NCBI GenBank assembly: GCA_031296915.1
Contig: JAVDPC010000005.1
Coordinates: 207,850 to 271,849, forward strand
DNA: 64,000 bases
Direction: 5' to 3'
Source of the DNA: Cerasicoccus frondis
GTDB taxonomy: Bacteria; Verrucomicrobiota; Verrucomicrobiia; Opitutales; Cerasicoccaceae
Shown here: piece by piece, positions 56,189 to 64,000 of the stretch
Position numbering within the stretch: position 1 is the first letter of the stretch
How the letters are laid out: every line of letters begins with the position of its first letter
Program-made: the position numbers and the translations under genes
Notes under the pieces: model-generated
What the model saw: only the letters and a program-made list of their open reading frames with translations
Database searches by the model: none
What the model was told of the DNA's origin: nothing

Positions 56189-56854
56189 ATGGGTATATTC
56201 TCCCGATTCCGCGACATCGTCAGTTCGAACCTCAACGCCATGCTCGACAAGGCTGAGGATCCCGAAAAGCTGCTCAAGCAGGTCATCCGTGAAATGGAAG
56301 ACACACTGGTCGAACTCAAAGCATCTTGCGCCGGCTGCATGGCGGAACGCGCCAAGGTCGACCGCGCTCGCGGCGACGCCGAGCAAAAAGTAGCCGACTG
56401 GTCCGCCAAGGCCGAACTCGCCCTTTCCAAGGGCCGCGAAGACCTGGCCCGCGAGGCGCTCCTCGAAAAACGCGCCTATGCCGAACGCGTCGACAAGCTC
56501 GTCACCGAAGCCGAATCCCACGCCGAAGTAGTTGGCCAATACCAAAGCGACATTGGCGAGCTCGAAGCCAAGCTGGAGCAGGCCCGCGACAAGCAACGCG
56601 TCCTCGTGCAACGCCACGAACACGCCACCAACAAGAAGCGCGCGCAGACCGACATTCGCAAGTTTAACGTCAAGAACACGACCGCGAAGTTCGAGCAATT
56701 CGAGACCCGCATCGACCGCCTGGAAGCCGAGGCCGACCTCGTCAACCCGAAGTCCAAGCCCTCCCTGGAAGACGAGTTCACCCGACTCGCGCAAGACGAC
56801 GAGATCGAAGCTGAGCTGGCGGGCCTGAAGGAAAAAATCGGCGCCAAGAAGTAA
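56189..56854 (+). CDS. pspA: Phage shock protein A (PspA/IM30 family)
   Basis: 221 residues from the ATG at 56189. MGIFSRFRDIVSSNLNAMLDKAEDPEKLLKQ is the family's amphipathic opening, and the rest is a long coiled coil. It protects the inner membrane under stress, and in Proteobacteria inhibits PspF. The upstream frame to 56066 lies in the promoter region. First gene of pspABC. Confidence 0.94.
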   Translation: MGIFSRFRDIVSSNLNAMLDKAEDPEKLLKQVIREMEDTLVELKASCAGCMAERAKVDRARGDAEQKVADWSAKAELALSKGREDLAREALLEKRAYAERVDKLVTEAESHAEVVGQYQSDIGELEAKLEQARDKQRVLVQRHEHATNKKRAQTDIRKFNVKNTTAKFEQFETRIDRLEAEADLVNPKSKPSLEDEFTRLAQDDEIEAELAGLKEKIGAKK

Positions 56855-56894
56855 TCGCCTCGCAATTGTATCATCCTCCAACAAACTGAAATAC

Positions 56895-57134
56895 ATGCTT
56901 TCATCCGCAGCCATCACGACATTCATCGTCATCGGAATCCCGGTTATCTGCGGCACGATCATCGCAATCGTCGCAATACTCCAGGGAAAGTCAGGCGACG
57001 AGGAATTCTCCACCGACGAAACCAAGCTGTTGCAAGAAATCCACCAAGGCCTGAGCAAGCTGGAACAGCGAATTGACGCCCTGGAGACGATCGTCATCAG
57101 CAAAGAACGAAACCACAAACATTCTGAATTATGA
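56895..57134 (+). CDS. PspB-like membrane protein
   Basis: 79 residues with one N-terminal membrane helix (about 6-28) and an acidic, coiled-coil tail (LSKLEQRIDALETIVISKE). Size, helix and place between pspA and pspC match PspB. Its stop overlaps the next start (ATGA). Confidence 0.75.
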   Translation: MLSSAAITTFIVIGIPVICGTIIAIVAILQGKSGDEEFSTDETKLLQEIHQGLSKLEQRIDALETIVISKERNHKHSEL

Positions 57135-57514
57135 ACGAAACGCCACCCAAACTGCCACTCTATCGTTCCCGCCATGGTTGGGTGCTCGGCGTCTGCCAAG
57201 GCATTGCTGACTGGCGCGGCTTACCCGTCACCTGGCTGCGCCTGGGAATTCTCGCCGCGATAGTACTAACGGGCGTCTGGCTGCCATTGGCTGTTTACGT
57301 TATTGTCGGCCTCATCATGAAGCCTGCTCCCATCGCACCGATTCAATCTGAGGAGGAGCTTGAATTTTATTCCACCGTCTCTACCTCCCGCCAGCAGGCG
57401 CTGCGCCGACTCCAACGCACCTTTGAGGAGCTGGATCGCCGCACCCGCCGACTGGAACATTCCGTAACCAGCGCCGAGTTCGATTGGGAACGGCGCTTGA
57501 ACACCGGAAAATAG
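57131..57514 (+). CDS. pspC: PspC-domain protein
   Basis: 127 residues. LYRSRHGWVLGVCQGIADWRGLPVTWLRLGILAAI is the PspC domain, with one to two membrane helices (about 34-60), then a helical tail. In the Psp system PspB and PspC sense membrane stress and free PspF from PspA. Coupled to pspB by a 4-bp overlap. Confidence 0.92.
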   Translation: MNETPPKLPLYRSRHGWVLGVCQGIADWRGLPVTWLRLGILAAIVLTGVWLPLAVYVIVGLIMKPAPIAPIQSEEELEFYSTVSTSRQQALRRLQRTFEELDRRTRRLEHSVTSAEFDWERRLNTGK

Positions 57515-57626
57515 CACACAAAACAGGTTCGCGTGAAGTGATATTGTAATCCAACGGTTAATCCCGCTTCAAATATCCCCAACGCGAGCACTTTTCCGGG
57601 GTCATGAGCCCCTTAGCCATCACAGT

Positions 57627-57657
57627 CCGGAGCCTCACTGGCTCCGGGCTGTCCGCT
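57627..57657 (+). terminator. Terminator after pspABC
   Basis: CCGGAGCC (57627-57634) pairs with GGCTCCGG (57640-57647) around TCACT, followed by a short T-tract. Confidence 0.7.
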
Positions 57658-57658
57658 T

Positions 57659-58282
57659 TTATTGGACCATATAAGTAGCCAACTCGCGCTCAATATTCTG
57701 CCGCGCTTGTCGCTCGACACCATCGAAGGCGCCGCTTTGGTAGATACGGCTCCGCTTCAAGAAACCACGAAGCACCCCCGAGCGTCCTTCACGATAAGCA
57801 TCGGGCTCCACCCAATTGTATTCCTGCCGGATCTTGGCCACATAGGCATTATAGGCGTCGACTGAAGAACCCAGAATCGCCAAATCAATGTCGACCATCA
57901 AGGCGGCATCGCCGGATAGGGCCTCGCCCGTGTGTTGCGTGGCGAGGATCAATGACGCAACCTGCGACGCGAGGCATCCAGCGGATTGCCCTAAACATTC
58001 ACGCGCCAGATCGGCGCTGCGGGCTTCGTTATCTTTAGCGCGCGTGTCGTAGTAGAAATCGTGAAACCAAATCGCCAGTTCGACCACATCCGGGCTTTCC
58101 GCCAAGGAGCGATGTTCGTCCAGCAGCCGCAGGCAGTGCTCGATGTGCTCTAAGTTATGATACGCGCGATGCGGCTGACCGTAGGCCGCCGCCACCTCAC
58201 CCCAACTACAGGGCTGCCCCTGCAATTCGTAGGCATCGCAAAGCGCCCGCCAGCGCTGCTCAAGCTCAGGCAAGTTGGCCAC
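57659..58282 (-). CDS. HD-domain metal-dependent phosphohydrolase
   Basis: 207 residues from a GTG. PHRAYHNLEHIEHCL and LAIWFHDFYYDTRAKDNE carry the H..HD pattern of a widespread HD family. It overlaps the end of the PfkB gene by 17 bp, so the two are co-transcribed. It may cut a phosphorylated metabolite. The substrate is not known. Confidence 0.83.
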   Translation of the reverse strand: MANLPELEQRWRALCDAYELQGQPCSWGEVAAAYGQPHRAYHNLEHIEHCLRLLDEHRSLAESPDVVELAIWFHDFYYDTRAKDNEARSADLARECLGQSAGCLASQVASLILATQHTGEALSGDAALMVDIDLAILGSSVDAYNAYVAKIRQEYNWVEPDAYREGRSGVLRGFLKRSRIYQSGAFDGVERQARQNIERELATYMVQ

Positions 58283-59252
58283 GGATGACCTCCCAGCGGT
58301 CGGCCGGGATCGCTCCGCCCATCACCTGGACCACTTCAGCGCCCAGCACCGAGCCATAACGACCGCAGGTCGGCAAGTCCTTGTCGGTCAGCCAGCCATA
58401 GAGAAATCCAGCCGCCCAAAGGTCGCCGGCGCCCGTGGTGTCGATGGCGTTGTCCACGATCAACGGCTCAATGCGATGCAGGTGATCGCCCTGCTGAACG
58501 AGGGAGCCGTTTTTGCCCAGCTTAACGGCGGCAATGTCGCACAGGGTCGCCAAATGCGCCGCCATGCCCATGTAATCTTCGCCCATGTCGGTGAAGGCGC
58601 CCGCCTCGTCTTCATTGGCAAAGACGATGTCCACCGAGTCGCGCAGGATGTCGGCCAAGATATCCTTGGCGGCGCCCACGACCTCGAACGACGCCAGGTC
58701 GAGGCTGACCGTGCAGCCAGCCAGCTTTGCGCACTCGAGCACGCGGTAAAGCAAGTCGCGGTTAAAGAGCAGGTAGCCCTCGATGTGCGCATGCTGAACA
58801 CCGGCAAAGTCCTCCGGCGTTACCTCATCTGGACTAAGCGTCATCGCCGCGCCGAGGTCAGTGCGCATCGTGCGCTGAGAATCAGGCGTGACCAGTGACA
58901 AGCAATGCCCATTGGGCACATCGCCGGTTTTAAACCGCTCGATGTCGCCGCCAATCGCCTTAAAGCTGTCACGGTAAAAAGCTGCCGTCGCGTCGTTGCC
59001 GAGCTTGCCGAGGAATGTCGTGGGCAGTCCCAGGTTGGCGACGCCAACTGCGGTGTTTCCCGCCGAACCGCCGGGCGCCTGAACCAGCGGCCCTTCCAAC
59101 TCGCCGATGATTTTGACCAGCGCAGTTGCGTCGGTGAGCTCCATGCCACCTTTCGCTCCAGGCACATGGGCGCCCAAAAAGGCGTCATTCACATTCGCAA
59201 GGGTATCGACGACCGGCGAACCAACGCCGATGAGCTTGAAGGGTTTTTCCAT
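58266..59252 (-). CDS. PfkB-family carbohydrate/nucleoside kinase (adenosine kinase-like)
   Basis: 328 residues from the ATG at 59252. Family signature 1 is GGSAGNTAVGVANLG and signature 2 is DTTGAGDLWAAGFLYG with the catalytic Asp. The LIGVGSPVVDTLANV opening is close to adenosine-kinase-like proteins. It phosphorylates a sugar or nucleoside. First gene of a two-gene unit with the HD protein. Confidence 0.92.
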   Translation of the reverse strand: MEKPFKLIGVGSPVVDTLANVNDAFLGAHVPGAKGGMELTDATALVKIIGELEGPLVQAPGGSAGNTAVGVANLGLPTTFLGKLGNDATAAFYRDSFKAIGGDIERFKTGDVPNGHCLSLVTPDSQRTMRTDLGAAMTLSPDEVTPEDFAGVQHAHIEGYLLFNRDLLYRVLECAKLAGCTVSLDLASFEVVGAAKDILADILRDSVDIVFANEDEAGAFTDMGEDYMGMAAHLATLCDIAAVKLGKNGSLVQQGDHLHRIEPLIVDNAIDTTGAGDLWAAGFLYGWLTDKDLPTCGRYGSVLGAEVVQVMGGAIPADRWEVIRGQLA

Positions 59253-59315
59253 GCACAAAGGATTTCACTTCCGCTTACCCAAATGCAAAGAAAAAACCCG
59301 GTAAGCTCAAAATCT

Positions 59316-59891
59316 CTACGCCGACGGCGCCGCCTCACCCGCCAAATATTGCTCCAGCCAGAACAAGGCGTTGATCGCCATGGAGTGGGTAATTTCCTGC
59401 CGCAAGAGCATTGCCTTGGTTTCCGCCAAAGTGAACACCTTGACCTGAAGCTCCTCATTGGGGTCGAGGTCCTGCTCGTGGCGCAAATGGCAATTCTCAA
59501 CCAAGACGAAGTGCGCGCGATTGTCCATCAAGGCGGGATTGGGGTGACACCAGCCGAGGTATTTCGGCGCATCGCCTACGTAGCCCGTTTCTTCGGTCAT
59601 TTCACGCGGGCCGGCGACCATCGGGTCGTTCTCATGCGGGTCGATCACGCCGCCCGGCATTTCCCAGGAGCCCTGACGAACGCCAAAGCGGAACTGCCGC
59701 ACCATGACGATTTCCCCAGCGGTCGTCAGCGGCAGGACCATCACCCAGTCCGGACATTTCATGGTGTAGAAGTCGCCCTCACGCCCGTCACCAGGATGAC
59801 GAAACCGCTCCTTAACGACTTCATAGACCTTGCAGTCGGCATGGTGGGTCGAGCGAATGAGCTCCCAATCCTTTGGCGGCAAATGACTCAT
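59316..59891 (-). CDS. Nudix hydrolase
   Basis: 191 residues from the ATG at 59891. The Nudix box reads GGVIDPHENDPMVAGPREMTEETGY. It has one residue more than the consensus between the first Glu and the REUXEE core; the metal-binding core itself is intact. It cuts a nucleoside diphosphate linked to another group, for example ADP-sugar. The ADP-ribose type is the best guess from its flanks. Confidence 0.88.
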   Translation of the reverse strand: MSHLPPKDWELIRSTHHADCKVYEVVKERFRHPGDGREGDFYTMKCPDWVMVLPLTTAGEIVMVRQFRFGVRQGSWEMPGGVIDPHENDPMVAGPREMTEETGYVGDAPKYLGWCHPNPALMDNRAHFVLVENCHLRHEQDLDPNEELQVKVFTLAETKAMLLRQEITHSMAINALFWLEQYLAGEAAPSA

Positions 59892-59945
59892 GCCCGATGC
59901 GTAGCCCAGGCAATGCGCCGACGCAAGCACGCGCCCAGGAAAAGT

Positions 59946-60560
59946 TTAATAGTTGCTCTGGTTATACTCCTTGAACATGTCCTTGACCACCTTGACAAAC
60001 CGGTCCGACGACATTGCCTCAAAATTGCGAAGACCATAGGTCCGCGTGTCCTTAACGAAAGCCATGCAGGGCTTGCCATTGTTCCCGTAGCGGTAGAGCA
60101 AGCCCTCCAAATCCACGTTCTTATCGCGGATCACCACGATGAAGGCCTCGTCTTCAATCAACGCCTGAAAATCAGGATTAGTCAACTGGCGGGCAAGCAG
60201 GCGGTTAAATTCATCCGCCCCACCTGCATTGAGGTAAAAGACCAGCATAGGCATCCGGTCATCGATGGTCTTCTCAAACGCCTCATCAAATGACTTCGGC
60301 GCGTCCGCGAGCAGTTCTTCCAAGGCCGCCTCCTGCGTGCGCAGATCGAGGTAAGCGTTGTCTTCAGCCGAGAGCTTATTACGCGGCAGCTTAAACTGGC
60401 GCTTATCGCTGGTGCGCTCGATGCGCACCTCATTTTCATCGTAGCCCAGCAACAAGCCCTCGAAGCTCCGCCCCTGCGTATCTGTCCAGGTCCGCACTTG
60501 CGCCAAAAGGCACAGTGGCATGAGCAGGAGGGCGAGCATGCTGAAGATGGTGGAGTTCAT
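59946..60560 (-). CDS. SHD1 plus thioredoxin-like protein
   Basis: 204 residues. A signal peptide (to about 20) is followed by an SHD1 module (VRTWTDTQGRSFEGLLLGY to LSAEDNAYL), then a region with a thioredoxin-like strand pattern (MLVFYLNAGGADEFNRLL, AFIVVIRDKNVDLEG). No CxxC is present, so it is not a disulfide enzyme. Seventeen bases after the 60578 gene, which has the same layout: a tandem pair. Confidence 0.78.
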   Translation of the reverse strand: MNSTIFSMLALLLMPLCLLAQVRTWTDTQGRSFEGLLLGYDENEVRIERTSDKRQFKLPRNKLSAEDNAYLDLRTQEAALEELLADAPKSFDEAFEKTIDDRMPMLVFYLNAGGADEFNRLLARQLTNPDFQALIEDEAFIVVIRDKNVDLEGLLYRYGNNGKPCMAFVKDTRTYGLRNFEAMSSDRFVKVVKDMFKEYNQSNY

Positions 60561-60577
60561 GATGAAGCCTTGGGTGG

Positions 60578-61213
60578 TTACAAACCGTAAAAACGTTCTA
60601 CATCCTCTAATTGTTCTCTCACTTGGGCCAGAAAAAACTCCATTTCCGTCTTCCCGCGCATCTTGTCAAAGTCATCGAAATTGAACAGGGCCTTCTCATC
60701 GCCACGGTAAATAACAACCATGCAGGCTTGTGGCCACTGGCCGACCCAATCGCCTAACTCCGCCTCAAACTCCGCATCACGCTCGGAGACAACCGCCAAA
60801 ACCACCCTGCCCGCCAGAAGCTCCCGCAACTCAGGCGTGTTGACCAAGCGGTCGACCCGGGCATCAAACGCAGCCTCGTCCTCCTGATTGCGATAAATAA
60901 TGTAGACCGGGCGCCGCTTGCGCTGAGACAGCCGGTCAGCGTCGCGGTAAGTCGTTGGGACGTCCTTGAGGAATTCCTCCATCCGCGCCTGAAGCGCCAA
61001 TTGGTCGAGGTAGGCATTGTCTGCCTCGGAGAGCTTACTGCGTTCGAAACTGAAGGACCGCTTGTCGGAAGTGCGCTCAATCGTCACCATCATGGGCGTA
61101 AAATCGAGCATCACGCCCGCGAAACTGCGCCCTTCCTGGTCCGTCCAAGTCCGTGCGTTCGCCCAAACCACCGCAGGCCACAGGCACAGCAATAACAATC
61201 TCCAAACTGGCAT
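60578..61213 (-). CDS. SHD1 plus thioredoxin-like protein (paralogue of 59946)
   Basis: 211 residues. A signal peptide (MPVWRLLLLCLWPAVVWANA), an SHD1 module (ARTWTDQEGRSFAGVMLDF to LSEADNAYL), then RPVYIIYRNQEDEAAFDARV and the VVLAVVSERDAEFE strand, as in its neighbour. No CxxC. Exported, unknown role. Confidence 0.78.
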   Translation of the reverse strand: MPVWRLLLLCLWPAVVWANARTWTDQEGRSFAGVMLDFTPMMVTIERTSDKRSFSFERSKLSEADNAYLDQLALQARMEEFLKDVPTTYRDADRLSQRKRRPVYIIYRNQEDEAAFDARVDRLVNTPELRELLAGRVVLAVVSERDAEFEAELGDWVGQWPQACMVVIYRGDEKALFNFDDFDKMRGKTEMEFFLAQVREQLEDVERFYGL

Positions 61214-61245
61214 AAAGGGGTGGCAGCCAGCGCTCTTGGGGGGGG

Positions 61246-62451
61246 TTAAGAGCGGCTGATCGGCTCTTCGGTCGTCTTCACTTCCTGTTGACCACGGTTT
61301 GCGGCAATGGCTTCCATCAATTCGTCACGGCCGGACTTTTCGCCGTCGGACGTATTGGAAGCACAGGAGTGAGCGCCTTGATAGGCTGGCTGATTGGCAA
61401 GAATCTCTTCTTCCTCCGCCGTCAAGACTGCCGGGCGGCCAAAGTTTTTCACGGCCTTAAGGAAACGAACCAAGCCCATGGGCGTGAAAGTGTCATCCAC
61501 TGCGGTTGCTTCATGACCACAGTGAACCATGCAGTTGAGGCAACGTTCGTCGGTGCCCTTGCCCGCACGGCCATACTTTTCCCACTCGGTGGTTTCGATA
61601 AGCTCCTTGAAGGTCTTTACGTAACCGTCAGCAAGGAGATAGCAAGGCTTCTGCCAGCCAAAGACGTTGTAAGTCGGGTTGCCCCATGGCGTGCACTCGT
61701 AGTTGATGTCGCCGCGGAGGAAGGCCAGGAAGCTTGCCGAGTGATTGAAGCGCCACTCCTTCTTCGAATCGCCGAGGATCTTCTTAAAGAGCGCCTTGGT
61801 GATGTTGCGGCCGAGGAAAATGTCCTGCTTCGGCGCCTTTTCGTAGGCGTAGCCGGGGGAAAGCATCATGCCTTCGACGCCGACTTCCATCATCTCGTCG
61901 AAGAACTTGCGCACGCGCTCGGGATTGGCGGTGTTGAAAAGCGTGGTGTTAGTCGTCACACGGAAGCCCATATCGACGGCCTTGCGGATGGCCGACAATG
62001 CGATATCGTAGGTGCCATCGCGGCAAACCGAGTGGTCATGCTCTTCCTTAAGGCCGTCCATGTGCACCGAGAAGGAAAGCTGCTTGTTGGGCTTGAACTT
62101 CTTGAGCGCGCGCTCGAGCAGCAGCGCATTGGTGCAGAAATAAATGTATTTGCCCTGCTTGATCAGCCCCTCGACGATTTCTTGAATCTCCGGGTGGATC
62201 AACGGTTCGCCGCCAGCGATGGAGACCATCGGGGCGCCACACTCTTCTGCTGCCGCCAGCGCCTTCTCCGCCGAGACTCGCTTCTTCAGAATGTGGTCCG
62301 GAAACTGAATCTTACCGCAGCCCTCGCACGCCAGATTACAGCGGAACAGCGGCTCGAGCATCATCACGAGCGGGTAGTGCTTACGGCCCGCAAGCTTCTG
62401 CTTGAGAACATAGGTGGCGACGGTTGCGGCTTGGGAAACTGGAACTGGCAT
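61246..62451 (-). CDS. hpnH: Adenosyl-hopene transferase HpnH (radical SAM)
   Basis: 401 residues from the ATG at 62451. The radical-SAM cluster motif CNLACEGC (CxxxCxxC) is near residue 40, with the SAM-binding GGEPL after it. Other Cys lie in CLNCMVHCGHEA. HpnH joins adenosine to hopene in the first step to extended hopanoids. No squalene-hopene cyclase or other hpn gene is nearby. The C-terminal tail of about 40 residues is variable. Confidence 0.92.
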   Translation of the reverse strand: MPVPVSQAATVATYVLKQKLAGRKHYPLVMMLEPLFRCNLACEGCGKIQFPDHILKKRVSAEKALAAAEECGAPMVSIAGGEPLIHPEIQEIVEGLIKQGKYIYFCTNALLLERALKKFKPNKQLSFSVHMDGLKEEHDHSVCRDGTYDIALSAIRKAVDMGFRVTTNTTLFNTANPERVRKFFDEMMEVGVEGMMLSPGYAYEKAPKQDIFLGRNITKALFKKILGDSKKEWRFNHSASFLAFLRGDINYECTPWGNPTYNVFGWQKPCYLLADGYVKTFKELIETTEWEKYGRAGKGTDERCLNCMVHCGHEATAVDDTFTPMGLVRFLKAVKNFGRPAVLTAEEEEILANQPAYQGAHSCASNTSDGEKSGRDELMEAIAANRGQQEVKTTEEPISRS

Positions 62452-63008
62452 AAGCTTTAAGCGCGGGATGCAATAGACAGATTGATGATCTGTCAAGCTA
62501 AGGCCGTGCCAAGGTTAAGTCCTTCCAATGAATGCCGTTCATCACACTCAGGCTGCCAAGCGCGGCCAAAACCACCAACCCACAACCTTCACGATGACGC
62601 CCTGCAGGCCCCGGACAGACTAACCCGAGGCCAACGCCAGCAGTGGCCAGTAGGAGGCAGCCCTCAGCATCAACCCAAAGACCAATGGCGAAACGACAAG
62701 CAAATACCCTATTTTTAAATAAAAATTTCCGGTAGCCAAGGGGTGGATCGAGTTAGGTAAAACAGAGATCAAACATTAAATTCGCACTCGATTGATCAAT
62801 TTCAAACTTCACCATAAGACATTCAAAAACAACAGCTTAAGGCCAATAAAAATCCAACAAACAAAACGACATGCCCGCGAAGAAAGCCGCTACAGTCCAA
62901 AGTCTGCTCAAGCAAATAACCCTTGCAATTGGGCCCCAAACCCTATTGTTAAAAACCTGTTATCCGTTAGAATTTCCCCCACGTTCCAACTCTGTTTTAC
63001 CCCTGAAT
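62452..63008 (+). other. 557-bp intergenic region
   Basis: No supported gene. The first part is GC-rich, without strong structure. From about 62700 it is AT-rich with several A/T tracts, likely the promoter side of the secreted protein at 63009. An open frame begins at 62871 but its upstream part lacks protein character. Confidence 0.5.
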
Positions 63009-63812
63009 ATGACCTACCTACTCAACGCAACGCGCGCCTTCATCGGCGGCCTATTCTTCGCACAAACTGCATTCGCTGGCGATTGGATAAGCATCGATGA
63101 TTTCGAGGGACACCACCACGATCAGCGAGTTAGCGTGAGTAAGAACTGGGTTAATCTGGCTGGCTTTGAGCCCGGGGACATTGTGATGCTGGAGAATGGC
63201 AATCACGTTGCCCAGATCGGCCCCGGTCAAGCAATCGCCACCAACCAACATCTGGAGAACCTGGCGATCCCCGAAGGCGCAACCGGCATTATTTACCTGC
63301 GATTTCGCGCCTTGGCGGATTCACGTTACTGGGGGGGCGTGTTTGGAATGACCAGCCGTAACGTCGACGGCGAAGAAGACCTCAACGTCGGCTGGACGCT
63401 GGGCGATCCTTCACAAGGCTCCCGCCCCAACTCGACTTTCGCCGTGCTGGGCAGCTCCAAGGACGAAATCCTCGTCAACAATCGCGGACGCATGAACAAG
63501 GCTTACGAAGACCTTGCGCCCGAAATCAAGCCCGACATCTGGTACGACCTGTGGGTGACCATCGATAACTCGCGGGACGAAGTGAAACTCTTTATTCAAG
63601 GCGGCGATTTCACCAAACGCACCGAGCTGACCCATTTTCGCAACGCCAAGCAAGACGTCTTCAAGTTTCAAACTGCCAGCGCTTCCGACCTGACGCACTT
63701 CATCGTCTTCAACCCCACCGAAGGCAGCGACTACAACCCGCGCAGCATCCAGGTCGATGACATCAATTTCATTGTCCAGTCTTCCCCATCTGCAGTAGCA
63801 GCTGGCAATTAA
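63009..63812 (+). CDS. Secreted beta-sandwich-like protein
   Basis: 267 residues from the ATG at 63009. A signal peptide (to AFA) precedes GDWISIDDFEG and a body with repeated beta strands (IIYLRFRALADSRYWGGVFGMTS, WYDLWVTIDNSRDEVKLFIQGGD) like LamG/concanavalin-type folds. This suggests carbohydrate or surface binding. No PEP-CTERM tail. A clear terminator follows. Confidence 0.75.
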   Translation: MTYLLNATRAFIGGLFFAQTAFAGDWISIDDFEGHHHDQRVSVSKNWVNLAGFEPGDIVMLENGNHVAQIGPGQAIATNQHLENLAIPEGATGIIYLRFRALADSRYWGGVFGMTSRNVDGEEDLNVGWTLGDPSQGSRPNSTFAVLGSSKDEILVNNRGRMNKAYEDLAPEIKPDIWYDLWVTIDNSRDEVKLFIQGGDFTKRTELTHFRNAKQDVFKFQTASASDLTHFIVFNPTEGSDYNPRSIQVDDINFIVQSSPSAVAAGN

Positions 63813-63831
63813 ACGACTCTCCTCCCTCCCG

Positions 63832-63876
63832 GCCCCGCTGACGTCTTATTTGCGTGACGCAGCGGGGCTATTTTTT
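63832..63876 (+). terminator. Terminator after the 63009 gene
   Basis: GCCCCGCTG (63832-63840) pairs with CAGCGGGGC (63860-63868), with ACGTC/GACG inside, followed by TATTTTTT. Confidence 0.88.
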
Positions 63877-63878
63877 GC

Positions 63879-63923
63879 CCGCGCCGATGGCGCGGAGATT
63901 AAAGTGAGCAAATTAAAAATTAA
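63879..63923 (+). repeat. 3'-end repeat, family C
   Basis: A GC palindrome (CCGCGCCGATGGCGCGG, about 63879-63896), then GATTAAAGTGAGC and an A/T arm. Same order as after carB. Confidence 0.6.
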
Positions 63924-64000
63924 GGGGCTGACCTAGCTAAGGACTGAAAAAGTTCTTACTATAGCAGCAATGTATGAAAGAAAAAGCAGGCTGAGTCAGC
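63924..64000 (+). mobile_element. Probable left end of an IS1595/IS1016-type insertion sequence
   Basis: GGGGCTGACCTAGCTAAG at 63924 looks like a terminal inverted repeat. A reading frame opens 46 bp inside it. The right end is beyond the window. Called by resemblance only. Confidence 0.45.
63970..64000 (+). CDS. Start of an IS1595/IS1016-type transposase (partial)
   Basis: ATG at 63970 gives MYERKSRLSQ, ten residues to the edge. IS1016-type transposases, as I recall them, open with a very similar RKSRLSQ. Confidence 0.45.
   Translation, partial: MYERKSRLSQ

Noticed and set aside
59273-59306. Inverted repeat GCTTACC/GGTAAGC between the PfkB and Nudix genes
   Set aside because: The T-tract lies inside the loop rather than after the stem, so it is not a convincing terminator.
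58905-60293. 462-residue plus-strand frame spanning three minus-strand genes
   Set aside because: It crosses the kinase, Nudix and SHD1 genes, all with clear motifs.

Overview
The window looks like a chromosomal piece of a Verrucomicrobiota bacterium of the Opitutia type (Puniceicoccales-like). This is an inference from gene content: four SHD1 (SLA1-homology) proteins, two PEP-CTERM proteins ending in an RRRK tail, an H-X9-DG-type pilin-like protein, three S1-type sulfatases, BD-FAE-like esterases, FolE2, HpnH and a Psp operon. GC is moderately high, many genes lack a clear Shine-Dalgarno, and gene ends carry many short palindromic repeats. No rRNA, tRNA or CRISPR array was seen.

Layout. 1-3.4 kb: a minus-strand sugar-use cluster (serine hydrolase, epimerase, sugar isomerase, start of a solute-binding lipoprotein). 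3.5-5.3 kb: two SHD1 membrane proteins. 5.4-14.9 kb: tkt, a nucleotidyltransferase, two duplicated esterases, a redoxin-like protein, YhcH family, carB, an HD protein. 15-24 kb: ctaG, an orphan RHH protein, lgt, surE, a PEP-CTERM protein, an SMP-30 protein, a GreAB factor, a PaaK-like ligase. 24-29 kb: phosphosugar mutase and a multi-PAS hybrid kinase. 29-41 kb: a polysaccharide-use region with three sulfatases, an esterase, a LacI regulator, a beta-helix protein, a PEP-CTERM protein and a pilin-like protein. 41-54 kb: signalling (PAS-SpoIIE phosphatase, NarL regulator), MscS, folE2, Pal-like lipoprotein, CbiX, thrH, a toxin-antitoxin pair, purM-like, pyrC. 55-57.5 kb: pspF divergent from pspABC. 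57.6-64 kb: HD protein, PfkB kinase, Nudix, two SHD1 proteins, hpnH, a secreted protein, and at the right edge what looks like the left end of an IS1595/IS1016-type element.

Three observations stand out. (1) A 14-bp element, TGWATAATGTTNCA, lies 53-75 bp upstream of two sulfatases, the esterase-LacI unit, a PEP-CTERM gene and the pilin-like gene, always in the direction of transcription. A weaker copy precedes the solute-binding lipoprotein. This suggests one regulon. (2) The LacI regulator has no ATG, GTG or TTG ahead of its helix-turn-helix. It is in the same frame as the upstream esterase, separated from it by one TAA. (3) A repeat made of a 15-bp hairpin and a 15-19-bp palindrome directly follows, or overlaps, the stop codons of at least six unrelated genes, always in the same orientation to the gene. 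The largest sulfatase also has three tandem beta-sandwich-like repeats, and one serine hydrolase has lost its catalytic Ser and Lys.
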